Shown here one piece after another: positions 1 through 8,716 of a DNA stretch of 64,000 nucleotides. Numbering within the stretch: the stretch's first letter is position 1; every line of letters starts with the position of its first letter. The translations under genes and the position numbers were made by a program. Source of the DNA: Candidatus Vondammii sp. HM_W22 (lineage in GTDB: Bacteria; Pseudomonadota; Gammaproteobacteria; Chromatiales; Chromatiaceae); NCBI RefSeq assembly GCF_022530855.2, contig NZ_CP099567.1:1922001-1986000 (forward strand). The letters are read 5' to 3'. The notes beneath the pieces were generated by a model. That model had not been told where the DNA came from. It searched no databases and saw only the letters and a list, made by a program, of their open reading frames with translations.

Positions 1-513
1 ATACTCCCAATGGCCCTTATCCAGGCGCTCCTCGCACCCGCTCCGATATTCTTCTGACCAGACCTGCTTCAGACGCGATACCCTGCCGGCCGACAAGCCT
101 GTTGCATCCGGAACCACCAGCACTTTCAGGGCTTCACCCATCTCTCCACTGGAAATCCCCTTCAGGTAGAGCCACACCAGCGCCGCTTCCAGTGACTTCG
201 TCTTGCGTACATACGGCGGCACCAGAGCTGATCGGAACGTTACCGGCTCGCCGGTCTTCGCGCGAACTTTGGGGATCTTGACCGTGACCGGCCCCAATCC
301 TGTCTGCAGTTTACGAGCTGGCAGGTGACCATTACGCACCACACCCGCCTTGCCATCCTCTGTCCGTCGCTCGACGTGCTCCGCCAACAGCTCCAGCAGC
401 TCGGCCTCCACCACCTGGTAGATCAACTGCTCTGCACCGCTTCTCAGCAACTCTGTCAGCGGATCGATAATCGTATCGAGACCTGCCAGCTTAACAACGT
501 TATTCTTACTCAT
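1..513 (-). CDS. IS256-family transposase (type A), N-terminal part, runs off left edge
   Basis: The minus-strand frame starts with ATG at 513 and stays open for 171 codons to the window edge, so this is the N-terminal part of a mutator-type (IS256-family) DDE transposase that cuts and pastes its own element. It opens with MSKNNVVKLAGLDTIIDPL, then carries the family's helical N-terminal domain and enters the catalytic domain. Relatives lie at 19044-19956 (minus) and 44850-45980 (plus). The element's outer inverted repeat ends near 622 in TTCAGTTATAA, where it abuts another broken IS256-type element. No stop or frameshift is visible here, unlike the other two copies, so this could be the best preserved copy, but its C-terminus is not seen. 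Family assignment is secure; activity cannot be judged. Confidence 0.85.
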   Translation of the reverse strand, partial: MSKNNVVKLAGLDTIIDPLTELLRSGAEQLIYQVVEAELLELLAEHVERRTEDGKAGVVRNGHLPARKLQTGLGPVTVKIPKVRAKTGEPVTFRSALVPPYVRKTKSLEAALVWLYLKGISSGEMGEALKVLVVPDATGLSAGRVSRLKQVWSEEYRSGCEERLDKGHWEY

Positions 514-623
514 GGTGGCGTATCTCCAATGGTTGTTTTGATGTCTCGCAACAACAAATCAACCAGATACCCCGCTCTTTTTCAATTCCTTTCAAACACC
601 ACTTTCAGTTATAACTCATTGGT

Positions 624-1883
624 TGAGGATAGGCACTATGAACAAGAAAGAACTATAGGCGATCGCTCATGCGGTCGCTAAAAACATCAAGACGGAAGAC
701 GACCTCAAAGACTTCCAGCAGATGCTAACCAAGATTACGGTCGAAGCGGCACTGAACGCTGAGTTAGATGATCATCTTGGCTTTGAAAGACACGAGCAGT
801 CCGCAGCTGCCAATAACCGCAACGGCTATGCCAGTAAGACTAACCGAACGGAAGCTGGCCAGTTCGAGCTCGATACGCCACGCGACAGAGCTGGGAGTTT
901 CGAGCCCAAGCCCGTTAAAAAACACCAGCGTCGATTTACTTCCATGGACGACAAGATTATTTTCTTGTATGCTCAGGGCATGACAACACGAGAAAATCGT
1001 CACGACCGTTAAAGAAATGTACGGTGCTGATGCCTCCGCAACCTTGATTTCCAAAGTGACTGACGCTGTTATTGAACAAGTGATTGAATGGCAACCTAGG
1101 CCACTAGATGCGGTCTATCCCATTATTTACCTGGATTGTATTGTCGTAAAAATCCGGCAAGACTTAAGAAAGTGATCAATAAGGCAATTTATCTGGCACT
1201 GGGCGTGAACATGGAGGGCCACAAGGAATTGTTGGGGCTCTGGCTGTCTAGAGAATGAGGGTACCAAGTTCTGGCTCAATGTACTCACAGAGCTCCAGAA
1301 TCGCGGCGTGAAGAATATTTTGATTGCCTGTGTCGATGGCCTGAAGGGCTTTCCAGACGCAATCAATACAGCGCTTCCCGAGACTCAGGTCCAGCTCTGT
1401 ATTATGCATATGGTACGGAACTCGATGAAGTATGTGCCCTGGAAAGACTACAAGGCAGTGACGGCAGACCTGAAGAAAATATATAAGCCTGTCACCGAAG
1501 ATGAAGCGCTACTGGAACTTGATAATTTCTCTAACCGATGGGACAATAAATATCCCCAGCTCAGCCGTTCGTGGCGCAGCCACTGGCACAATCTTAATAC
1601 CCTGTTTGGCTACCCTGAGGACATCCGCAGGGCAATCTATACAACCAATGCCATCGAGTCAATGAACAGCGTGGTTCGCAAGGCAATTAAAAAAACGGAA
1701 GCTATTTCCGACCGACGACTCGTCAATGAAAGTGGTGTACCTGGCGGTGCAGCAAGCATCAAAAAATGGACCATGCCGATTCACAATTGGAAACCAGCAC
1801 TGAATAGATTTATGATTGAGTTCGAAGAACGTTTGGCGGGATACATTTAACCCGGACTGTTGCACAGAAAACTTTACAGGTTC
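624..1883 (+). mobile_element. IS256-type element (type B, copy 1), decayed transposase
   Basis: A plus-strand transposase reading from about 638 to the stop at 1848-1850 is broken by several lesions. The seventh codon is TAG where sister copies have CAG. An extra A near 991 shifts the frame after FLYAQGMTT, and a further lesion lies near 1160-1255. The C-terminal part from 1308 to 1850 stays open and holds the family hallmark TTNAIESMNSVVRKAIKK. The right inverted repeat, ending in CTTTACAGGTTC near 1883, matches the ends of the other type B copies. The left inverted repeat is missing: homology begins at GAGGATAGGC (about 624), directly beside the type A element, which probably removed it. 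Sister copies are at 6075-7229, 29597-30878, 37592-38885 and 46048-47357. Confidence 0.85.
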
Positions 1884-1924
1884 GTACCGGATAACCAATA
1901 CTAAGTGTATTTTCGATCTCGTGA

Positions 1925-1957
1925 TGCGTTTTGGGACGTCCAAATCCCCAAAACGCA
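1925..1957. repeat. Perfect 11-bp inverted repeat
   Basis: TGCGTTTTGGG and CCCAAAACGCA form perfect 11-bp arms around an 11-nt loop. No T-run follows on either strand, so it is not a standard terminator. It sits in the gene-free stretch between the IS256 element and the nrdJ promoter. Role unknown. Confidence 0.5.
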
Positions 1958-2234
1958 CCGATATTCGACAGCCTGTTATTGCCTCGGTCGCCCTGCGTAC
2001 GTGCCACTTCGCCACACTATCGTTTTACTCGACGCAGACTAAGCAGCACTCCCAGCAAATAGCTGGCCGCCATGTTCGGAAGCCTGCTTTGCTTCCATTT
2101 TATGACAATAAACTCGCTATCCCGGCTTATCCGGCACCTCAGGCCGCTTCTCAAGCAGCAACACCGCCACCAAGTAGACCTACAATACTGATCTCCAACC
2201 CACCCTTTCCCTTTTTGGTAGGGCTTTTTTAAAA
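1958..2234. other. Intergenic stretch, no gene recognised
   Basis: Short open frames occur on both strands but resemble no known protein. Near 2203-2230 a weak CCCT/AGGG hairpin followed by six T residues could be a plus-strand terminator. Confidence 0.3.
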
Positions 2235-2250
2235 ACACAATATCTTGTGT
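2235..2250. promoter_or_regulatory. Possible distal NrdR box
   Basis: ACACAATATCTTGTGT differs by one base from a perfect palindrome and fits the 16-bp NrdR box consensus. It lies about 157 bp upstream of the stronger box that overlaps the nrdJ promoter. The flanking A and T runs also allow reading it as a small hairpin, so binding is inferred only. Confidence 0.5.
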
Positions 2251-2351
2251 TTTTATTTTTTTCTTTTCTTTCCGCTACTTACGCTCCCTATAAAACTATA
2301 GTACATTGTTTTTATTGGATATAATATTTTTATTATAGACATGACAGTCCC

Positions 2352-2407
2352 TTGACAGCAGCTATACCCAGCCATAATATTTATTGTGTAAACACAATAT
2401 ATTGTGT
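2352..2407 (+). promoter_or_regulatory. nrdJ promoter with overlapping NrdR box
   Basis: TTGACA at 2352-2357 and TAATAT at 2375-2380 are separated by 17 bp, a near-consensus sigma-70 promoter pointing at nrdJ. Just after the -10 box, at 2392-2407, lies ACACAATATATTGTGT, a perfect 16-bp palindrome matching the NrdR box. NrdR is the ATP/dATP-sensing repressor of ribonucleotide reductase genes, and a site overlapping the start region would block transcription. About 230 bp of leader follow before the likely start codon; no B12-riboswitch motif was found in it. Confidence 0.8.
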
Positions 2408-2632
2408 TTTATGCAAAAATAAAGTCTGGGGAGCACTGTATCTAGCCTAGTCACACCGTCCAGACGCTATAGGTACATACTGAGGCTTTCCCCGAAAAAA
2501 GCAGATATTACGCATTAAGTGGCAAAGATCCCGCTTCGATGTCACCAAAACAACGCTGTCCAAGGTTATCGGCTCCTTCGACCCGATAACACTCGGACTA
2601 CGAATTACAAATACTCAAGGACTCGCCCGATT

Positions 2633-4789
2633 ATGATAAGTGCACATCCCAAAGCAGTTCCCGCTACCGCCGCTGAGATCCTCCTGCAGGATGCGTCAAT
2701 GGATATCTGGGATACTAAATATCGTTTGAAGACGAAAGATGGCATCCCTGTCGACCGGGATATCGACGGAACCTATCATCGGGTAGCCAAAGCGTTGGCT
2801 GAGATCGAGAAGACCCCTGAGTTGCAAAAAGAGTGGGAAGAACGTTTTCTCCAGGCGTTGAGAAATGGCGCTATTCCGGCCGGTCGTATCACCTCCAATG
2901 CAGGTGCACAGGCTCACAAACCTGCGACATCCACCATTAACTGCACCGTCTCCGGAACCATTCATGACTCCATGAACGAAATCCTTGGAAAGGTGCATGA
3001 AGCCGGCCTGACTCTTAAAGCCGGCTGCGGCATAGGTTATGAATTCTCTACTCTGCGTCCCAAAGGTGCCTATGTGAGCGGTGCAGGCGCCTACACCTCC
3101 GGGCCTCTCTCCTTCATGGATATCTATGACAAGATGTGTTTCACCGTCTCATCCGCAGGGGGACGGCGTGGTGCCCAGATGGCCACTTTTGACATAGGCC
3201 ATCCGGATGCCATGGATTTTATTAGCGCCAAGCGTGAAGACGGCAGGTTACGCCAGTTCAACCTATCCCTGTTAATCACCGAAGAGTTCATGGAGGCGGT
3301 GAAATACGATGGGAAATGGGATCTGGCTTTTCCGGTAACTGAAAAAGAGGTTCAGGAAGACCAGTTGAACCTGAGCAACTCAGAACAGATTGTCTGGCGC
3401 GAATGGCCATACAATAAGGACTTTATAACTGATGAAACAGGCAATAAGGTCGCCTGCAAAATATACAAGACCATCCGGGCACAGCGACTCTGGGACATTA
3501 TTATGTCCTCCACCTATGACTATGCGGAACCCGGTTTTATTCTCATCGACAAAGTCAATGAGATGAATAACAATTGGTTTTGCGAAAACGTCCGTGCCAC
3601 CAACCCCTGTGGCGAACAGCCACTACCTCCCTACGGTGCCTGCCTGCTTGGCTCAATCAACCTAACCAAGTATGTACGCAAACCGTTTACCAAAGAGGCC
3701 AGTTTTAACTGGGAAGGCTTCAGGGAAGTGGTGGCGGTGTTCACCCGGATGCTGGATAACGTGGTTGATACCAATGGCCTGCCGCTGGAACAGCAACGCA
3801 AGGAGATCGAGCTTAAGCGTCGTCATGGCATGGGGTATCTCGGTCTGGGTTCATCCATGACCATGCTAGGCATGAGGTACGGTAATAAAGAGTCTCTGGA
3901 ATTTACCGAGCAGGTGACGAAAGAGCTGGCATTGATCGGCTGGCGCACTGGCCTGCAACTGGCAAAAGAAAAAGGCCCCGCTCCAATTATGATGGAGGAA
4001 TTCACCATCACCACTGAAATGCTGGCTCAACGCCCGGAAATGGCAGTGGATAACTGGCAGGTCGGTGATAAAATCAAGGGGAAAATCCTCCACGCCAAAT
4101 ACAGCCGCTATATGCAGCAGTTGGCGAAAGAGGATCCTGAGCTGGTGGCGGCAATAGCTGAGATCGGCTGCCGGTTCACTCATCACAGCTCTATCGCTCC
4201 CACTGGCACCATCTCTCTCTCACTGGCCAACAATGCCAGTAACGGTATTGAGCCTAGTTTTGCACATCACTACTCACGCAATGTGATCCGTGAGGGTAAA
4301 AAAACCAAAGAGAAGATAAATGTATTCAGTTTTGAGCTGCTGGCTTATCGGGAATTGGTCAATTCCAATGCCATGCCCTACCCCGAAAAGGATGATGAGC
4401 AGTTGCCCGACCATTTCATCTCAGCGGACCAGATCACACCAAAACAGCATGTGGATGTTCAGGCAGCCGCCCAGAAATGGATCGACTCATCCATCTCAAA
4501 AACGGCCAATGTACCGACTGGTTACCCTTACGAGGAATTCAAGGATATTTACCTCTACGCCTATGATCAGGGCCTGAAAGGCTGCACCACATTCCGTTTC
4601 AATCCGGAAGTATTCCAGGGTGTACTGGTGAAGGAAGAGGACCTGGAAAACACCACTTACCGCTTCACGCTGGACGACGGTACAGAGATAGAGGCCAAGG
4701 GTAACGATGAGATCGAATATGACGGCGAAACACATACTGCCGCCAATCTCTTCGATGCAATGAAAGAAGGCTACTACGGAAAATTCTAA
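2633..4789 (+). CDS. nrdJ: Adenosylcobalamin-dependent (class II) ribonucleotide reductase, large part (NrdJa)
   Basis: Reduces ribonucleotides to deoxyribonucleotides using a radical generated from adenosylcobalamin, so no oxygen-dependent small subunit is needed. The start chosen is ATG at 2633, preceded by AAGGA; this gives 718 residues. The frame also reaches a GTG at 2519, but those 38 residues do not resemble the family. Visible motifs are STINCTVSG with a redox cysteine at about residue 104, KAGCGIGYEFS, the radical-site motif NPCGEQ near residue 326, and the phosphate-binding PTGTISLSLANN. The C-terminus ends near the barrel, and the missing C-terminal piece is encoded by the next gene, 56 bp downstream. 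This split NrdJa/NrdJb arrangement is known in pseudomonads. Regulation by NrdR is likely from the upstream box. Confidence 0.93.
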   Translation: MISAHPKAVPATAAEILLQDASMDIWDTKYRLKTKDGIPVDRDIDGTYHRVAKALAEIEKTPELQKEWEERFLQALRNGAIPAGRITSNAGAQAHKPATSTINCTVSGTIHDSMNEILGKVHEAGLTLKAGCGIGYEFSTLRPKGAYVSGAGAYTSGPLSFMDIYDKMCFTVSSAGGRRGAQMATFDIGHPDAMDFISAKREDGRLRQFNLSLLITEEFMEAVKYDGKWDLAFPVTEKEVQEDQLNLSNSEQIVWREWPYNKDFITDETGNKVACKIYKTIRAQRLWDIIMSSTYDYAEPGFILIDKVNEMNNNWFCENVRATNPCGEQPLPPYGACLLGSINLTKYVRKPFTKEASFNWEGFREVVAVFTRMLDNVVDTNGLPLEQQRKEIELKRRHGMGYLGLGSSMTMLGMRYGNKESLEFTEQVTKELALIGWRTGLQLAKEKGPAPIMMEEFTITTEMLAQRPEMAVDNWQVGDKIKGKILHAKYSRYMQQLAKEDPELVAAIAEIGCRFTHHSSIAPTGTISLSLANNASNGIEPSFAHHYSRNVIREGKKTKEKINVFSFELLAYRELVNSNAMPYPEKDDEQLPDHFISADQITPKQHVDVQAAAQKWIDSSISKTANVPTGYPYEEFKDIYLYAYDQGLKGCTTFRFNPEVFQGVLVKEEDLENTTYRFTLDDGTEIEAKGNDEIEYDGETHTAANLFDAMKEGYYGKF

Positions 4790-4845
4790 AGGATCGCGAC
4801 TGAATCAGTGAATACTCGCTCTCCGAATGTACAGGGTTAAACAAA

Positions 4846-5541
4846 ATGACAATCAAGATCGACAGAAAAATCGTAAGTTACCGCGTTGTCCAGGAAGAAC
4901 AAGCTGATGAGAAAGTGCTGGAGACTGTGGTCGAAAAGACGAGCAATATCGTCCATATGCATGAAAAACTGGCTCGGCCGGAGGTGCTCTTCGGCTCCAG
5001 TTACAAGATCAAGACCCCGCTCTCCGAACATGCCCTGTATGTAACGATAAACGATATTATCCTTAATAAAGACACAAGTCATGAGATTCGCCGCCCGTTT
5101 GAGGTCTTCATCAACTCCAAGAACATGGATCATTTTCAGTGGATCGTTGCACTGACCCGTATTATCTCTGCCGTGTTCCGTAAAGGTGGTGACGTCACCT
5201 TCCTGGTGGAGGAACTGCGTTCAGTCTTTGACCCTGCCGGTGGTTATTTCAAAAAAGGGGGGAAATATATGCCCTCCCTGGTGGCAGAGATCGGTGATGT
5301 CATTCACTGCCACTTGGTAATGATCGGCATGCTCCAGTCGGATGAGCCGGATGAGCATCAGAGGAAGCTGATTGAAGAGAAACGGGCGGAATACAAAAAA
5401 TCCCACCAAGTCAAAGAAGGGGTCAATGACAGCAGTTTTCCTGATGGGGCGGCGCTCTGTAAAAAATGTAATACCAAGGCGATGATTCAGATGGAGGGCT
5501 GCCTTACGTGTCTTAATTGTGGTGATTCCAAATGTGGGTAA
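4846..5541 (+). CDS. Class II ribonucleotide reductase C-terminal part (NrdJb, TSCPD-type)
   Basis: A 231-residue protein matching the second half of split class II reductases. It contains the TSCPD-like fold region (TPLSEHALYVTINDI to about residue 150) and a C-terminal cysteine-rich tail with CKKC, then CLTCLNC and a final CG, which in this family shuttles reducing equivalents to the active site or binds zinc. It follows nrdJa in the same direction by 56 bp and is almost certainly co-transcribed. The ATG at 4846 lacks a strong ribosome binding site. The downstream region to about 5748 has no further recognised gene. Function is assigned from family and position. Confidence 0.85.
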   Translation: MTIKIDRKIVSYRVVQEEQADEKVLETVVEKTSNIVHMHEKLARPEVLFGSSYKIKTPLSEHALYVTINDIILNKDTSHEIRRPFEVFINSKNMDHFQWIVALTRIISAVFRKGGDVTFLVEELRSVFDPAGGYFKKGGKYMPSLVAEIGDVIHCHLVMIGMLQSDEPDEHQRKLIEEKRAEYKKSHQVKEGVNDSSFPDGAALCKKCNTKAMIQMEGCLTCLNCGDSKCG

Positions 5542-5748
5542 TGTCGTAAGGAAGGTAGGTAATCATTAATTAGTGATTATCCGGAAACAGTAAAGATCAA
5601 TGTAGAGTATGCGGGGGGTTACCCACTGCTGTCCCACTTATTTTCAGCGAAAACAATAACCCTGATTGAGGCGAAGCTATCTGCAGATCCGGCGGGGCCT
5701 AAACAGCTGTATCAAGTCTCGCTTAGCAAATAAATTCAGATTTCTCTG

Positions 5749-6065
5749 ATGGGCTCTACTGCTTCAGAGCAGTTACAGATGCTGGATGTGATTATATGCC
5801 TATCGTCACTGGCGGTGGGCGAAAGTGTACCCAGCTCTCCACCTTTAAATGACTGAATACCATGCTTGGTAATATCAAGAATATTTTGCAGGGAACCTTT
5901 CATGCTATTCGTAAAAAACACGTACCTCGTTATCTCGCCGAGTTTGAATATCGCTTTAATCGCCGGTTTAATCTTCTGGCTATGATTGAACGATTGCTCT
6001 GCGTCGCGTTACGTACACCACCGATGCCTTATCGCCTCCTGAGGATGGCTGAGGTTTATGGGTAA
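5749..6065 (+). pseudogene. IS1595/ISXO2-like transposase remnant, C-terminal
   Basis: One frame reads GLYCFRAVTDAGCDY, then a TGA stop near 5849 where the family has tryptophan, then LNTMLGNIKNILQG, KHVPRYLAEFEYRFNRRF and a terminal LRMAEVYG before TAA at 6063-6065. This is the conserved C-terminal catalytic region of ISXO2-like (IS1595-family) transposases. The N-terminal two thirds are absent; nothing recognisable was found at 5550-5748. A truncated type B IS256 element begins about ten bases after the stop, so that insertion or a later deletion may have removed the right end. Confidence 0.75.
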
Positions 6066-6074
6066 TCAGGTAAA

Positions 6075-7229
6075 TCTATTCAGTGCTGGTTTCCAATGAC
6101 GGATCGGCATTGTCCACTTTCTCGATGCGGCCTGAATTGCTAGGTGGATTATCTTCTTCGCCGAGTCATCGGTTGGAAACAACTTCCGCTCGTCTGTCTT
6201 CCGGGTAGTTGAACTGCGTGTTGAGATTCTGCCAATGGGCACTCCAGGAGCGGCTGATCCTGGGGTATTTGTTGTCCCATCGGTCAGAGAATTTATCCTG
6301 CGCCGGTAAGGCTTCTTCCTCGGTGATGGACTGGTAACTCTTTTTCAAATCAGCCGCCATAGGCTTGTAGTCTTTCCAGAGCACCTACTTCATCGGGTTC
6401 CGTAGCATATGTACAATACACAGCTGGATATTCGGAAAAGCCGTTTTGATTGCATCAGGAAAGCCTTTTAAGCCATCGAGACAGGCAATCAAAATATCCT
6501 CCACACCGCGATTCTGAAGCTCTGTCAGCACGTTCAGCCAGAACTTGGCACCCTCATTCTCCGACACAGAGCCCCGATAATTCCTTGCCGCCTTCCAGGT
6601 TGACACCCAAAGCGAGGTAAATTGCTTTGTTGATCACTTTCTTGTCTTGCTGGATTTTAACGACAATGCTATCCAGATAAACAATAGGCTGAATCGCATC
6701 CAGGGGGCGAGATTGCCATTCGACAACCTGCTCGATAACCGCATCAGTAACTTTGGATATGAGTGTGGCGGAGACATCGGCTCCGTACATTTCCTTGGAT
6801 GTCGTGACGATTTCGCGGGTCATCCATACCCTGAGCATACAAGAAGAGGATCTTGTCATGCATTGAGGTAAATCGACGCTGGTGCTTTTTAACCAGCCGG
6901 GGTTTAAAGCTGCCCGCTCTTTCTCGTGGAGCATCCAGTTCAAACGGGCCATCTTCCGTTTGCAAGGTCTTGCTGGTAGTGCCGTTGCGGCTATTACTCG
7001 CTTCGGACGGTTCATGTTTGGCAGAGCCAAGATGATCATCCAGTTCAACGTTGAGTGCTGCCTCGACCGTGATTTTGGCCAGCATTTGCCGAAACTCGTT
7101 GAGATCTTCTTCAGTTTTTAGCGGCCGCTTGGGCTATCGCTTGGAGCTCTTTCTTGTCGATCATCTGCCTATCTTCTCCCTTGTTTGGGTTTAATGATAG
7201 GCAGTTACACAGAATTCAGGACAGTCTTC
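6075..7229 (-). mobile_element. IS256-type element (type B, copy 2), decayed
   Basis: The minus-strand transposase is broken into at least three frames (about 7085-6744, 7048-6554, 6606-6385 and 6384-6166). A 7-bp deletion near 7118 shifts the frame shortly after the start, and further shifts lie near 6800, 6580 and 6390; a deletion near 6185 removes the TTNAIES region. The left inverted repeat and the final codons are missing: homology begins at AAATCTATTCAG, about ten bases after the IS1595 remnant. The right inverted repeat (GGCAGTTACACAGAATTC) ends near 7229. Confidence 0.85.
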
Positions 7230-7572
7230 TAATTTCGGGGTAAATTCTATTTTCCCCTTGTTATCTACTTCACAGAAACTCTGTGCTTTGGTTCCGCAGG
7301 AAGTAAAGTCTCAGTCACACTTTTGAATTTCTGTTCCCCTAGTAACCTTCCCTGGTAGATTTCCTGGGATACGTATCACAAACATAGCTTACACAACTTG
7401 GCTAGATTGTTGCGACGTTGTTGGTTGTGCTCGCCTGTGTGCTTCGTGTTTCTGAGCCGATTGTCAGCGTAATTTTTCTTATAACAACGTGTGACGGTTG
7501 ACCTTTCCCCCAGAAATAGAGCCATGACAAGGATAAGATTTCCAATTAGTCTGTGTATTAGGAGATCTCAAG

Positions 7573-7839
7573 ATGAAGAAGAAGCGTTACAGAGAAGAGC
7601 AAATTATTGGTGCCATCAAGCAGCATGAGTCAGGGGTAAAAGTTGATGACATTTGTCGTCAGTTCGGCATTTCAACCGGGTGCTTTTATAACTGGCGAAG
7701 CAAATACGCCGGGATGGATGTCTCAGAAGCCAAACGGCTCAAAGAGCTTGAAAGCGAAAATAACAAGCTTAAGAAGTTACTTGCCGAGAAAATGCTTGAA
7801 GCTGAGGCGATGAAGGATGTGCTCTCAAAAAAGTGGTAA
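7573..7839 (+). CDS. IS3-family transposase OrfA
   Basis: An 88-residue DNA-binding subunit of the IS3 transposase. It opens MKKKRYREEQIIGAIKQ, carries a helix-turn-helix (VDDICRQFGISTGCFYNWRSKY) at about residues 24-46, and then a leucine-zipper-like helix (LKELESENNKLKKLLAEK) used to multimerise. GGAGATCT precedes the ATG. The last codons overlap orfB by 7 bp, and the run AAAAAAG at 7827-7833 just before its stop would let ribosomes slip back one base into orfB, giving the OrfAB transposase. Confidence 0.93.
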   Translation: MKKKRYREEQIIGAIKQHESGVKVDDICRQFGISTGCFYNWRSKYAGMDVSEAKRLKELESENNKLKKLLAEKMLEAEAMKDVLSKKW

Positions 7840-8651
7840 AGCCTGCTGATAGAAAACAAATCGTGAGCTACCTTAAGTCGCGGTTCAAATTAAGTGAGCG
7901 TAGAGCTTGCCTATTAGTAGGCTTAAGTAGAACCGCTTTTCGGTACGTTACTCAATGGGGAAAAGATGAGCCTCTACGCAAACGGTTACTTGAGCTGGCA
8001 AAAAAGCATCCGAGTTATGGTTATTTGTTTTTACATGGCCTCCTGAGAGGAGAGGGGCTTGTGAAAAACAAGAAGCGGACCTACCGAGTCTATAACGAAG
8101 AAGGTCTTCAAGTGAGGACTAAAAAACGCAAGAAGATAATACGACCAAGAATGCCAACGATTATGCCCATTGGTAAAAATATACGCTGGTCAATGGATTT
8201 TGTCAGTGATCAGTTGGCTAATGGTCGCCGCTTTCGAGTATTTAATGTGATTGATGATTACTCAAGAGAAGTTATTGGCCAGCTCTCTGACTTCTCGATC
8301 AATGGTCACCAGGTCGCTCGTTTTTTAACTCAGGTGATTGAGCTAAGGAGCGCTCCGGATCAAATAATCTGCGACAACGGTACTGAGTTTACTAGCAAGG
8401 CGATGTTCTACTGGCAAAAAGAAAGTGGCGTTAAGCTAGGTTTTATTCAGCCAGGTAAGCCTACTCAGAATGCGTTTGTAGAAAGCTTAAACGGTAAATT
8501 CAGAAATGAATGCTTAAATCAGCATTGGTTCAGGTCCATTGATGACGCTAGACATGAAATTGATCAATGGCGAGAGCACTACAATCACGTGCGGCCTCAT
8601 AGCGCATTAAATTATTTGTCACCTGTGGCCTTTGTGAATAGGGCCGCTTAG
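7833..8651 (+). CDS. IS3-family transposase OrfB (catalytic, DDE)
   Basis: A 272-residue rve-type integrase-like catalytic subunit. The acidic DDE residues can be placed in RWSMDFVSDQL, in ICDNGTEFTSKA, and in PTQNAFVESLNGKFRNECL, and the C-terminus has the usual HYNHVRPHSALNYLSP. It lies in the -1 frame relative to orfA and starts inside its end; a GTG at 7833 exists, but translation is expected mainly by frameshifting from orfA. No internal stops or shifts are present. Confidence 0.93.
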   Translation: MVKPADRKQIVSYLKSRFKLSERRACLLVGLSRTAFRYVTQWGKDEPLRKRLLELAKKHPSYGYLFLHGLLRGEGLVKNKKRTYRVYNEEGLQVRTKKRKKIIRPRMPTIMPIGKNIRWSMDFVSDQLANGRRFRVFNVIDDYSREVIGQLSDFSINGHQVARFLTQVIELRSAPDQIICDNGTEFTSKAMFYWQKESGVKLGFIQPGKPTQNAFVESLNGKFRNECLNQHWFRSIDDARHEIDQWREHYNHVRPHSALNYLSPVAFVNRAA

Positions 8652-8716
8652 AATGAATTATCTCATCCAAGTCTTGGTATTAAGATGGGGGGAAGGTCAC
8701 GGTTAGGGATGGATTC

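Larger units (their letters stand above)
7499..8699 (+). mobile_element. Intact IS3-family element (IS407 type) with perfect 4-bp target duplication
   Basis: A 1,201-bp element. The left end TGACCTTTCCCCCA and the right end (reverse-complement TGACCTTCCCCCCA) are imperfect inverted repeats. CGGT stands immediately outside both ends (7495-7498 and 8700-8703), a perfect 4-bp target duplication as made by IS407-type IS3 elements. It encodes overlapping orfA and orfB with a slippery AAAAAAG at 7827-7833 suited to a -1 frameshift. It is the only element in the window with all parts intact, so it is probably a recent arrival and possibly mobile. It sits 13 bp before the start of the exported cytochrome gene. 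Confidence 0.93.

Noticed and set aside
2408-2632. Possible cobalamin riboswitch before nrdJ
   Set aside because: The leader is long enough, but no B12-box-like sequence or matching stems were found, and NrdR boxes already explain control.
2519-2632. Upstream GTG start for nrdJ
   Set aside because: The extra 38 residues are unlike the family and lack a ribosome site; ATG at 2633 follows AAGGA.
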